Origin: Candidatus Woesearchaeota archaeon | GTDB taxonomy: Archaea > Nanobdellota > Nanobdellia > Woesearchaeales > JACQSR01 | Direction of reading: 5' to 3' | DNA length: 10,021 bases | NCBI GenBank assembly: GCA_023255615.1 | Contig: JAHFLI010000028.1 | Coordinates: 1-10,021 of the forward strand | Shown here: piece after piece, positions 1 through 5,426 of the stretch | Numbering within the stretch: position 1 is the first letter of the stretch | How the letters are laid out: each line of letters opens with the position of its first letter | Translations under genes and position numbers: made by a program | The notes under the pieces: model-generated | Told to the model about the DNA's origin: nothing | The model's database searches: none | What the model saw: the letters and a program-made list of their open reading frames with translations, nothing else

Positions 1-1626
1 TCTTTTTCAGGTCAATTCCCTATGGATAATGATGCAGGAGCAACCTCACAAATGAAACAAAGAGGATATACACTTACATGGAATCAATTAAATCCTTCTG
101 ACGGAACGTATAATTGGGTACCGATTACTTCTCTGATCCAATCGGCTCACGCTGGAGGATATGGAGTTGTCATTAGACTAAAAACAAATGTTATCCTCGA
201 AAAAGCATCATGGGGTAACACAATAGGTATTCCTTCATGGGTCATGGCAAAATATCCGTCGATGAAAACAGCATATCTTTCAGGAAGTTCATCGTCAGCA
301 AGTTCAATTAAAGTCGCTGTTCCGTGGGATTCTAATCTTCAGGCAGAATATACCAAATTTGTTCAAGCATTTGCTGCTCAATCGTTCCTGAGTGATCCAT
401 CTTTCCTTGGTGTGTATGCGACGGGAATTTCTCCATCTTATGGAGAAGAAATGTGGTTGGATGACACATCAACAACCAATTTATTAGCAGCTGGAATGAC
501 GAGTGACTGCACGAATCTTCGTGATGCGTTCGTTTCGCGAATGAAGACGTGGAAGAATGCAGTACCTGATCCTGCAAGTCGAAAGAAGATTGCATGGGTC
601 GGAGCAACATATCTCGGTGGCACATGTTCTCCATCAATCGCCCATGATATGAACGTTGAAGCCCTTAACGATGGATTTGGTATTCGTGGAGGAAATATTG
701 AAGTGTCTCTCGATTATATTGATCGACCAGCTGGTTTTACGGACATTGGACAATCAAAAACTCTCGATCCTTATTTTGGATCTGATCCGCTCTGCGCGAC
801 GTTATACAAACCAGTCCAATCGGGAGCAACGTGCAAAGAATATTATCTTAAAACAGACTGGAATTGGGCGGTTCTCAAAGAAGGACGCTATTTCGGTGAT
901 GAGATTGAAGCTTTTGGAGGCAATGCAAACGCGGATGAATATAGAACATCAATACTTCGCTCATTAGAAATGGGTCAAAGGTTCTTGTGGACTTCACCAA
1001 CCTCGACATCTCTTGACACAAGTATAACAGATTATTATAATCTTGAAGCAGGAAAAGACGCGAGTACTGCCCAGGATGCATTCGTCATTCTCAGAGAAGG
1101 AACACGCATTGTCGACTGGCCTACGTGTGCCGCGATAAAAAATCTTGAACGATGGATGTATCAACGAGATACTGCAACGGCGAGAAGTACTCCGACAAAA
1201 TTTGTGAAAAGAGCAGCGCCTGGAAACAAAGATTGTTATGTCACCAGCGCGGTTGATTCATCACAAGGAGCTGGTTTCTTTAACGCAAGAAAAGTTGACG
1301 CAACAACAAAAGAAATGGTCTTTTCAATTGATCCTGCATTTATGAGTTCGACAACAACAAACGATGTGTCGTTGAAAGTGAGTTATTATGATAATGGGGA
1401 ACAATGGACGCTGACCTATTGTGCACCGACGGGAACGGCAACAACACCGCTTATTGTCGGAACAGGTGGAGATGTTCTTAAAACAGTAACGTTTTCATTG
1501 CCAACTTTCAAACCAACGAAATGTCTCTCACCAGATTCACAATATGGTGGCTTTGATGTGAAAGTGTCTTCGAATAGTAATACGCTTGCATTGAGCACGT
1601 TACGAGTAATTCGTTCTGACCGATAA
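1..1626 (+). CDS. Glycoside-hydrolase-like TIM-barrel protein, probably secreted (5' end outside the window)
   Basis: The frame is open to the left edge, with eight codons before the first ATG at 22, so the true start and any signal peptide lie outside the window. Numbering from that ATG, residues 20-55 have the pattern W-x-x-L-N-P-x-D-G-x-Y-x-W followed by an Ala/Gly-rich helix and a strand ending in IRLKT. Around 98-130 a VPWD motif and a Tyr/Phe helix are followed by a strand, and then YGEE (140-143). This order matches clan GH-A-like barrels, in which the Glu after strand 4 is the acid/base; Glu142 or Glu143 is the candidate. A conserved YFGDE lies further on. The last ~110 residues look like a beta-sandwich. 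Eight cysteines, an even number, plus Ser/Thr-rich strands fit an extracytoplasmic protein with disulfides. The DUF4832-like resemblance is from memory, and neither substrate nor activity can be read from the sequence. Confidence 0.6.
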   Translation, partial: SFSGQFPMDNDAGATSQMKQRGYTLTWNQLNPSDGTYNWVPITSLIQSAHAGGYGVVIRLKTNVILEKASWGNTIGIPSWVMAKYPSMKTAYLSGSSSSASSIKVAVPWDSNLQAEYTKFVQAFAAQSFLSDPSFLGVYATGISPSYGEEMWLDDTSTTNLLAAGMTSDCTNLRDAFVSRMKTWKNAVPDPASRKKIAWVGATYLGGTCSPSIAHDMNVEALNDGFGIRGGNIEVSLDYIDRPAGFTDIGQSKTLDPYFGSDPLCATLYKPVQSGATCKEYYLKTDWNWAVLKEGRYFGDEIEAFGGNANADEYRTSILRSLEMGQRFLWTSPTSTSLDTSITDYYNLEAGKDASTAQDAFVILREGTRIVDWPTCAAIKNLERWMYQRDTATARSTPTKFVKRAAPGNKDCYVTSAVDSSQGAGFFNARKVDATTKEMVFSIDPAFMSSTTTNDVSLKVSYYDNGEQWTLTYCAPTGTATTPLIVGTGGDVLKTVTFSLPTFKPTKCLSPDSQYGGFDVKVSSNSNTLALSTLRVIRSDR

Positions 1627-1788
1627 AAAGAATTCTTGATCTTTATTGACAAATATTTATAAACAACTCAGTGTTTTTCTCTTATGTCAAAAAAGTGTTT
1701 TTGATATGGTCCGAAATTTCCATCCGTGTGGTGGAATTGAAAATTTCCGACATCTTTAAAAATAGCGGGAAAATTCATGGCCTGTAAC
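1627..1788 (+). other. Intergenic region with two TATA-like elements and an unassigned hairpin
   Basis: This 162-base gap holds no convincing ORF. A TATA-like TTTATAAA lies at 1656-1663 and a T-tract at 1673-1677, which could end the upstream transcript. A weak hairpin can form between TTCCA (1718-1722) and TGGAA (1732-1736), with an inner CC/GG pair. The near-repeat GAAATTTCC / GAAAATTTCC flanks it (about 1713-1721 and 1739-1748). A second TATA-like element (1755-1764) probably drives the tRNA. If the first element is used, a short RNA of about 70 bases or a tRNA leader would begin near 1684. I see no C/D boxes and no convincing H/ACA fold. Confidence 0.4.
1755..1764 (+). promoter_or_regulatory. 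TATA-like element of the tRNA-Pro gene
   Basis: TTTAAAAATA is centred about 29 bases before the first base of the tRNA acceptor stem (1789), the usual TATA-to-start distance for archaeal tRNA genes. This would give only a few bases of 5' leader for RNase P to remove. Inferred from spacing and base content only. Confidence 0.5.
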
Positions 1789-1827
1789 GGGGCTGTGGGG
1801 TAACCTGGCTATCCTTTCCGCTTTGGG

Positions 1828-1878
1828 ACAACGTTAGGAAGCTTGATCGACAAGCCCACTAAAGAACAGTTGCAAAAG
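1828..1878 (+). other. tRNA-Pro intron 1, canonical position 37/38
   Basis: This is a strict bulge-helix-bulge. The anticodon stem is the outer helix. The central 4-bp helix is TTTG (1822-1825) with CAAA (1873-1876). The 5' bulge is GG|A (1826-1828) and the 3' bulge AG|A (1877-1879). The inner helix is CAAC (1829-1832) with GTTG (1869-1872). Cutting each bulge between its second and third base gives a 51-base intron and restores the anticodon loop. Inside, GCTTG (1841-1845) pairs with CAAGC (1851-1855). In archaea such introns are removed by the splicing endonuclease and tRNA ligase RtcB. Confidence 0.9.
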
Positions 1879-1899
1879 AGCGGATGATCTCGGTTCGAA

Positions 1900-1993
1900 A
1901 CTTAGGGACTGCACCCTAAAGGTACCGGCAGTCAAGTGGGATTTCATAAACTCAATCCCACGAACTTCGGACAATGCAATCCCTAAATGAAAG
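1900..1993 (+). other. tRNA-Pro intron 2, non-canonical position 59/60 in the T-loop
   Basis: The T-stem is the outer helix. The central helix is TTCG (1894-1897) with TGAA (1988-1991), including one G-U pair. The 5' bulge is AA|A (1898-1900) and the 3' bulge AG|T (1992-1994). The inner helix TTAGGG (1902-1907) pairs with CCCTAA (1981-1986), but a C1901/A1987 mismatch separates it from the bulge, so the motif is relaxed. Removing 94 bases restores loop TTCGAAT. The intron is itself structured: ACTGC (1908-1912) pairs with GCAGT (1928-1932), and an 8-bp stem joins GTGGGATT (1936-1943) and AATCCCAC (1954-1961). Introns outside 37/38 are known mostly from Thermoproteales and some other archaea with broad-specificity splicing endonucleases. 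Confidence 0.87.
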
Positions 1994-2014
1994 TCCGAGC
2001 AGCCCCATTTCACA

Positions 2015-2263
2015 ATGACCAAGAAAATTGTTGCAAAAACTACCAAGCGCTTTGGCGCTCGCTATGGAAGAAAAACGAAGCTCAAGGTTGCATTAATTGA
2101 AGCTGAGCGAAGAAAAAAACAAAAATGTCCTTACTGTCTTAAGGAAAAAGTAAAGAGAATTGCGTTTGGTATTTGGTATTGCTCAGCGTGCGATTCTAAA
2201 TTCGCTGGAAAAGCGTATACTGTTGAGAGAAAAATTACGTTTGAAGGAGAAGAGGCTGTTTAA
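2015..2263 (+). CDS. rpl37ae: Large-subunit ribosomal protein L37Ae
   Basis: An 82-residue zinc-ribbon protein of the 50S subunit. The N-terminus is basic, with the typical RFGARYGRK stretch at 12-20. The zinc ligands are Cys38, Cys41, Cys56 and Cys59 (CPYC and CSAC), followed by the usual FAGKAYT segment (63-69). Length and motifs match archaeal L37Ae. The ATG lies only 7 bases after the 3' base of tRNA-Pro, with no room for a Shine-Dalgarno sequence outside the tRNA. The mRNA is therefore either leaderless or released by 3' processing of the tRNA. It is the first gene of a tight plus-strand operon; rpoP starts 2 bases after its stop. The L37Ae-RpoP pairing is common in archaea. Confidence 0.97.
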   Translation: MTKKIVAKTTKRFGARYGRKTKLKVALIEAERRKKQKCPYCLKEKVKRIAFGIWYCSACDSKFAGKAYTVERKITFEGEEAV

Positions 2264-2265
2264 CC

Positions 2266-2400
2266 ATGGAATACAAATGCTTTGAATGCAATAAAAAAGT
2301 TTCTCAGGATTATGTGAGAAAGAGAGTACGATGTCCGTACTGTGGTTCAAAAATGCTCTTTAAACCTCGTCAGATTGCAACCAAAATCAAAGCACGATGA
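2266..2400 (+). CDS. rpoP: DNA-directed RNA polymerase subunit P (Rpo12)
   Basis: A 44-residue protein read directly from the sequence: ATG at 2266, TGA at 2398-2400. It has the zinc ribbon of the archaeal Rpo12/eukaryotic RPB12 family, with Cys5-x-x-Cys8 and Cys23-P-Y-Cys26-G and a basic tail. In the polymerase this subunit helps hold together the Rpo3/Rpo10/Rpo11 assembly platform. It begins 2 bases after the L37Ae stop, and its stop overlaps the start of pcc1 as ATGA, which suggests translational coupling. Size and spacing are normal for archaea. Confidence 0.95.
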   Translation: MEYKCFECNKKVSQDYVRKRVRCPYCGSKMLFKPRQIATKIKAR

Positions 2401-2639
2401 AGTATAGTTTTACCGTATATATTCACGAAGATGTAGATATCCTTCACGACTGCCTCATTCCCGAGATGTCGGAACGTGATCGATCAAAAGTGACCATAGC
2501 CAAAGAAGGAAAGGCAACAAAAATAACAATGGAAGCACAAGATGCGGTTGCATTGCGCGCGGCAGTGAATTCCATTATTAAATTGCTTATTACCCACGAG
2601 AAAATCAAACAGGTTCATCATGACGAAGAAAGACACTGA
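2397..2639 (+). CDS. pcc1: KEOPS complex subunit Pcc1
   Basis: An 80-residue protein of the Pcc1/LAGE-1 fold. Pcc1 is the dimerising subunit of KEOPS, which with Kae1, Bud32 and Cgi121 makes the t6A37 modification on tRNAs that read ANN codons. The sequence shows the beta-beta-alpha pattern, with a central strand and the diagnostic DAVALRAAVNS segment at about residues 49-59, where family members carry D-x-x-A-L-R-A followed by a helix. It overlaps rpoP by four bases (ATGA) and the prefoldin gene by 20 bases. No separate Shine-Dalgarno is visible, which fits coupling to rpoP. The Brix-domain and DUF3194 genes that often sit in this archaeal cluster are absent. Confidence 0.92.
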   Translation: MKYSFTVYIHEDVDILHDCLIPEMSERDRSKVTIAKEGKATKITMEAQDAVALRAAVNSIIKLLITHEKIKQVHHDEERH

Positions 2640-2946
2640 AGAAAAGATTTCTCAATTGCAATTGATTGAACAAAGCGTGCAAACATTACTTGTCCAAAAG
2701 CAACAATTCCAAGCTCAAATTCAAGAAATCGAATCTGCTCTCACTGAATTAGATAAAACAGATAAGGCGTATAAGATCGTTGGTAATATTATGGTTGCAA
2801 CGCCAAAAGAGGATCTTATTTCTGAATTAAAAACAAAAGAAGAAACCGCTCAGTTGCGAATAAAAACAATTGAACGTCAAGAAAATCAGTTGAAAGAAAA
2901 ATCCGAATCCATGCGCGCCGAAATTATGGAGGGATTGAAAAAATAA
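2620..2946 (+). CDS. pfdB: Prefoldin subunit beta
   Basis: A 108-residue chaperone subunit. Archaeal prefoldin is an alpha2-beta4 jellyfish that captures unfolded proteins and passes them to the thermosome. The sequence is a long N-terminal helix rich in Gln/Glu (about 8-45), the beta-hairpin segment AYKIVGNIMVATPKEDL (about 50-66), and a C-terminal helix (about 68-108): the coiled-coil/hairpin/coiled-coil plan of the beta subunit. The start overlaps the end of pcc1 by 20 bases; no later Met leaves the first helix intact. Its end contains GGAGGGAT (2928-2935), a strong Shine-Dalgarno for the next gene. Prefoldin beta next to pcc1 and rpoP is a recurrent archaeal arrangement. Confidence 0.93.
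   Translation: MTKKDTEEKISQLQLIEQSVQTLLVQKQQFQAQIQEIESALTELDKTDKAYKIVGNIMVATPKEDLISELKTKEETAQLRIKTIERQENQLKEKSESMRAEIMEGLKK
2928..2935 (+). promoter_or_regulatory. Shine-Dalgarno for the UPF0147 gene
   Basis: GGAGGGAT lies 10 bases before the ATG at 2946, inside the last codons of prefoldin beta. It is one of few clear ribosome binding sites in a window where most starts are overlapped, coupled or leaderless, and it supports ATG 2946 as the start. Confidence 0.6.
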
Positions 2947-3188
2947 TGGAACAGATCCAAGATGTGATTACCATCATTTCAGAACTTGAAACCGACGGAA
3001 CCATTCCCCGTAATGTAAAAGAAAAGTTCAAGCGCATCCTTGGTATTCTCAAGAAAGATGAGGAAGTCTCCATCAAAGTCAATAAAGCACTCAATGAAAT
3101 GGATGAAATAGCAGATGATATTAATTTGCAATCATACACGAGAACCCAGCTGTGGAATATTGTATCGTTGTTGGAGAAATTCGCTTAA
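2946..3188 (+). CDS. UPF0147 family protein
   Basis: An 80-residue, all-helical archaeal protein of unknown function. Family signatures visible are the D-G-T-I-P-R-N-V segment (17-24), a charged helix, and the C-terminal RTQLWNIVSLLE (66-77). It starts within the prefoldin stop (TAATG, one shared base). It is the last gene of the L37Ae operon. Its stop TAA (3186-3188) overlaps the stop of the convergent pilin-like gene at a TTAA palindrome, so no terminator fits between them. Nothing in the sequence reveals a biochemical role; the position suggests a link to translation or protein folding. Confidence 0.9.
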   Translation: MEQIQDVITIISELETDGTIPRNVKEKFKRILGILKKDEEVSIKVNKALNEMDEIADDINLQSYTRTQLWNIVSLLEKFA

Positions 3189-3442
3189 CGTCCCATCTCA
3201 TCTAACGCAACCTTTTCTCGTTCAAGATATTGATCCAAAGTAATTCTTCCCAGAAGATAATCAATCTGCACTTCTTTCAGTTGATTATCAACAGAAGCAG
3301 CAGAAATCGTATACGCACTTTGTTTGACTTGTTCTTCTTGCACAACTGTTTTCCCAAAGTTCATGGTAATCGCGCCAAGAATAAGCGCAAAAATAACTAA
3401 CAAAAGAGTTGCAATTAAGGGTGAGAGAGCTTTCTTGTTCAT
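3185..3442 (-). CDS. Type IV pilin-like signal/anchor with a SHOCT-like tail
   Basis: An 85-residue protein. The N-terminus, MNKKALSPLIATLLLVIFA, has the layout of archaeal class III (type IV pilin) signal peptides: two lysines, a small residue before the processing site (Ala5|Leu6), the Ser-Pro typical of archaeal pilins, then one hydrophobic helix (about 6-29). The tail is far too short for a pilin head domain. It is a charged helix-turn-helix with LKEVQIDYLLGRITLDQYLEREK (55-77, shown in part here: DYLLGRITLDQYLEREK), resembling SHOCT/oligomerisation motifs (L-x-x-G-x-I-T-x-x-x-F/Y). It is the third gene of a minus-strand cassette, overlapping the previous stop by four bases; GAGG about 9 bases upstream may serve as RBS. 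It may be an assembly partner of the two membrane proteins. The SHOCT call is by eye. Confidence 0.65.
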   Translation of the reverse strand: MNKKALSPLIATLLLVIFALILGAITMNFGKTVVQEEQVKQSAYTISAASVDNQLKEVQIDYLLGRITLDQYLEREKVALDEMGR

Positions 3443-3747
3443 ACCATTTTCCTCTGTTCCATATAATCTTTTTGTAACAACAGTAAGTAAATGAACAGCG
3501 TGATCATCAACATTTCAAAAACGGCATTAATAATGCGTGGTGTTTGAAGAACGTCAATAATGGAAAGAATATTGAGGACTTCTTCAACGATATAGATACA
3601 CAAACCTCCGAAGAGAATCTTCCACGGTACAATAAAGATTCCTTTGTTTGGCATTTGAAACAGACGAAGAAACATAAAACCAACGATGATAACCAATACT
3701 AAATTGTAATATGGGGCTACAATTCCAAAACAATCTGCAATATTCAT
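3439..3747 (-). CDS. Three-helix membrane protein, paralog of the next upstream gene
   Basis: A 102-residue protein with three predicted membrane helices (about 12-31, 44-64 and 72-91) and a basic C-terminus. I do not recognise a family. It aligns without gaps, offset by three residues, with the protein encoded just upstream: both have L-F-x-x-P-x-K (29-35 here), P-W-K (41-43), an acidic pair region in helix 2 (Glu55-Glu56), a Pro before helix 3 (Pro70) and a terminal L-L-L-Q. This indicates tandem duplication. The start overlaps the upstream gene by four bases (ATGA type), as its own end overlaps the pilin-like gene, so the three are translated as a unit. Function unknown; a conserved Glu within a helix next to an invariant Trp could suggest a sensing or ion-binding site. 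Confidence 0.75.
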   Translation of the reverse strand: MNIADCFGIVAPYYNLVLVIIVGFMFLRLFQMPNKGIFIVPWKILFGGLCIYIVEEVLNILSIIDVLQTPRIINAVFEMLMITLFIYLLLLQKDYMEQRKMV

Positions 3748-4055
3748 TTGAGTTTCATCAAGTTTAAGTTCTGTTGTAAAATCAATGCACGGATCAGTAA
3801 AACAAGGATAATGGAGGGAACAATATGAGTAAGATATGGAGACTCATACACTTGGAATGCCCGCAATGCTCCCAGGATTTCTTGAACAGCAAAGAACAGA
3901 AGCATCCAGATAACGGCCTTCCACGGTTTTAATGCTGCATTTTTAGAAGGTACTGCAAATAAGGAAATCGCAATAAGGCCGGCAATAATCGCAAGAATAA
4001 TATTGGATATCTTGAGCACACCTTCAACGAAAAGAACGATATCTTGCATGTACAC
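3744..4055 (-). CDS. Three-helix membrane protein, first gene of the pilin-like cassette
   Basis: 103 residues from a GTG at 4055, or 101 from the ATG at 4049. Helices lie at about 14-34, 46-64 and 77-95, with LFAVPSK (32-38), PWK (44-46) and a buried Gln-Glu (58-59), matching its downstream paralog. The start is uncertain. AGGAG (4067-4063) sits 7 bases before the GTG, supporting 4055. A TATA-like element at 4073-4080 is about 26 bases before the ATG at 4049, which would make that start leaderless. The gene is divergent from the DRG GTPase, with 68 bases between them. No known family is recognised. Confidence 0.72.
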   Translation of the reverse strand: MYMQDIVLFVEGVLKISNIILAIIAGLIAISLFAVPSKNAALKPWKAVIWMLLFFAVQEILGALRAFQVYESPYLTHIVPSIILVLLIRALILQQNLNLMKLK

Positions 4056-4072
4056 GATTGCTCTCCTGAAAG

Positions 4073-4080
4073 TATTTAAA
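4073..4080 (-). promoter_or_regulatory. TATA-like element for the membrane-protein cassette
   Basis: TTTAAATA on the minus strand, centred about 26 bases before position 4050. It lies in the short divergent region shared with the GTPase. The TTTAAA core is palindromic, so direction is set by other bases. Confidence 0.4.
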
Positions 4081-4094
4081 GGTTATGAAAAGAG

Positions 4095-4102
4095 ATTTAA
4101 AG
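4095..4102 (+). promoter_or_regulatory. TATA-like element for the DRG GTPase gene
   Basis: ATTTAAAG is centred about 26 bases before the ATG at 4124, the standard archaeal TATA-to-start distance, so the transcript would begin at or next to the start codon. No Shine-Dalgarno is seen before 4124, in line with a leaderless mRNA. Confidence 0.5.
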
Positions 4103-4123
4103 TAACTTTGATGTCTAAAGATT

Positions 4124-5236
4124 ATGGAAAAACCGAAGAAAGAAGAAATTCATTCTCGTATTACTGAGTTGGAAGCTGAGCTGGAGAAAACAAAATACAA
4201 TAAGCGGACACAGCACCACATTGGATTAGTTAAAGCAAAGATTGCATTACTCAAAGACCGTCAAATTCGTCGTGCGTCTTCAAAAGGAAAAACAGAAGGA
4301 TTTACCATAAAGAAATCAGGAGATGCGTCAGTGATTCTTGTTGGATTTCCTTCGGTAGGAAAATCTACGTTGCTGAACAAAATTACGAATGCGAAATCTC
4401 CCGTTGGACAATATGCGTTTACCACCTTAACATGTATTCCCGGTACCATGACGTATGATCATGCAAAAATACAGATCTTAGATGTTCCGGGAATCATCGA
4501 AGGCGCTGCGTCCGGTAGAGGACGAGGAAAAGAAGTGTTAGCCGTCACCTCGTCAGCTGACATGGTCGTTGTTTTAGTTGATATTTTTACCGCAGGGAGC
4601 GCGAACACCTTAAAAAAAGAAATCAATGAAGCAAACATTCGCATAAATGAACGACCTCCTGATGTCGTGATCAAAAAAAAGGCTCACGGTGGAATTTCTC
4701 TTGGTACAACGGTGCGACTTACTCAGCTGGACAAAGAAACAATTATCGGAATGTTAAAAGAATTCAGAATTATGAATGCTGATATTGTTATCCGTGATGA
4801 TATTAGTGCAGACCAATTGATTGATGTGATTGAAGGAAATAAAAAATATATGCCCGGCATTGTCGTGGTGAATAAAGTCGACATGGCATCTCGGGAGGAT
4901 TTTGATAAGATAAAGGAAGAAATTCATCCGGATTTATTTATTTCTGCAGAGAAAAACTATAATATTGAGGAATTAAAAAAACTTATTTTCAATAAAGTTG
5001 GCTTAATGAAAGTGTATTGCAAAGATCCTGGGAAAAAAGCTGATCTTGACGAGCCCCTTATTGTGTTCAAGGGATGCACCTTAGCTGATATGTGCAACAA
5101 ATTGCACCGTGACTTTATTACAAAATTCAAATTTGCTCGTCTCTGGGGAAAAAGTATGAAATTCGACGGCCAAATGATTAGAAGATTAGATCACGTCTTG
5201 CAAGAAGGAGATATTGTCGAGTTGCATTTGAAGTAA
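4124..5236 (+). CDS. DRG-family GTP-binding protein (Obg-related, TGS domain)
   Basis: 370 residues, the normal length of archaeal DRG proteins, which are Obg-related GTPases associated with ribosomes and translation. Order: a charged N-terminal helical hairpin (1-50); the G domain with P-loop GFPSVGKST (74-82), the FTT switch-I segment (99-101), DVPG (120-123), a Gly/Arg-rich switch-II stretch (GAASGRGRGKE), NKVD (250-253) and ISA (273-275); an insertion of about 60 residues between G3 and G4, as in other DRGs; and a C-terminal TGS domain (about 308-370) ending in a GD-x-V-E-L strand. All GTP-binding motifs are intact. It is probably transcribed alone as a leaderless mRNA. It diverges from the membrane cassette, and the next plus-strand ORF is 67 bases downstream. 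Confidence 0.95.
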   Translation: MEKPKKEEIHSRITELEAELEKTKYNKRTQHHIGLVKAKIALLKDRQIRRASSKGKTEGFTIKKSGDASVILVGFPSVGKSTLLNKITNAKSPVGQYAFTTLTCIPGTMTYDHAKIQILDVPGIIEGAASGRGRGKEVLAVTSSADMVVVLVDIFTAGSANTLKKEINEANIRINERPPDVVIKKKAHGGISLGTTVRLTQLDKETIIGMLKEFRIMNADIVIRDDISADQLIDVIEGNKKYMPGIVVVNKVDMASREDFDKIKEEIHPDLFISAEKNYNIEELKKLIFNKVGLMKVYCKDPGKKADLDEPLIVFKGCTLADMCNKLHRDFITKFKFARLWGKSMKFDGQMIRRLDHVLQEGDIVELHLK

Positions 5237-5273
5237 GTCTCGTCGGAAATCTTCCGGAAAAAAGAGGAAAAGA

Positions 5274-5283
5274 TTTATTAATA
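5274..5283 (+). promoter_or_regulatory. TATA-like element before the small ORF pair
   Basis: TTTATTAATA is centred about 26 bases upstream of the ATG at 5304. This spacing is the main reason to treat the 40-codon ORF there as real and leaderless. Confidence 0.4.
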
Positions 5284-5303
5284 GGGAAGAGATTCTTAGT
5301 GGC

Positions 5304-5426
5304 ATGGAGAAAGAGTTTATAAAAGTCGATGATGACACGTTTTGGAAGATAATGGCTGATTTATTTAAAGATGATAGGCTTCGAAGACCGGAAACGAGAA
5401 ATCAACGATGGAAACAACAGAATTGA
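5304..5426 (+). CDS. Small hypothetical protein, 40 residues
   Basis: ATG at 5304, TGA at 5424-5426. The product starts MEKEFIKVDDDTFWKIMADL and ends in an Arg/Gln-rich tail: an acidic first half and a basic second half. No family recognised. Support comes from the TATA-like element 26 bases upstream, the otherwise empty 171-base gap after the GTPase, and a 19-base overlap with the next ORF, which suggests translational coupling. It could also be an upstream regulatory ORF. Evidence for translation is only positional. Confidence 0.42.
   Translation: MEKEFIKVDDDTFWKIMADLFKDDRLRRPETRNQRWKQQN

Larger units (their letters stand above)
1789..2007 (+). tRNA. tRNA-Pro (anticodon UGG) interrupted by two introns
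   Basis: Acceptor strands GGGGCTG (1789-1795) and CAGCCCC (2000-2006) pair perfectly, with discriminator A2007; CCA is not encoded. T8-G9 and a D-arm follow, with A14, G18-G19 and A21 in place. The anticodon stem TCCGC (1817-1821) pairs with GCGGA (1880-1884). The loop is TTTGGG plus A1879, giving anticodon TGG at 1824-1826. The T-stem CTCGG (1889-1893) pairs with CCGAG (1995-1999). The exons are 1789-1827, 1879-1899 and 1994-2007. Joined, they make a 74-base tRNA whose T-arm reads GG-TTCGAAT-CC, a textbook T-loop. Introns of 51 and 94 bases account for the 219-base span. The G10-G12/T13 D-stem and the UUUGGGA anticodon loop match archaeal tRNA-Pro. The fold was done by hand, but every stem closes. 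Confidence 0.93.

Noticed and set aside
332..637. Antisense ORF of 101 codons inside the glycosidase-like gene
   Set aside because: It has no promoter or RBS and lies opposite a clear coding frame with a consistent protein pattern; an antiframe shadow.
1789..2007. RNase P RNA, SRP RNA or tmRNA
   Set aside because: The GAAAGTCC and GGGGCTG pieces looked suggestive, but the full fold is a tRNA with two BHB introns, and the hallmark motifs of those RNAs are missing.
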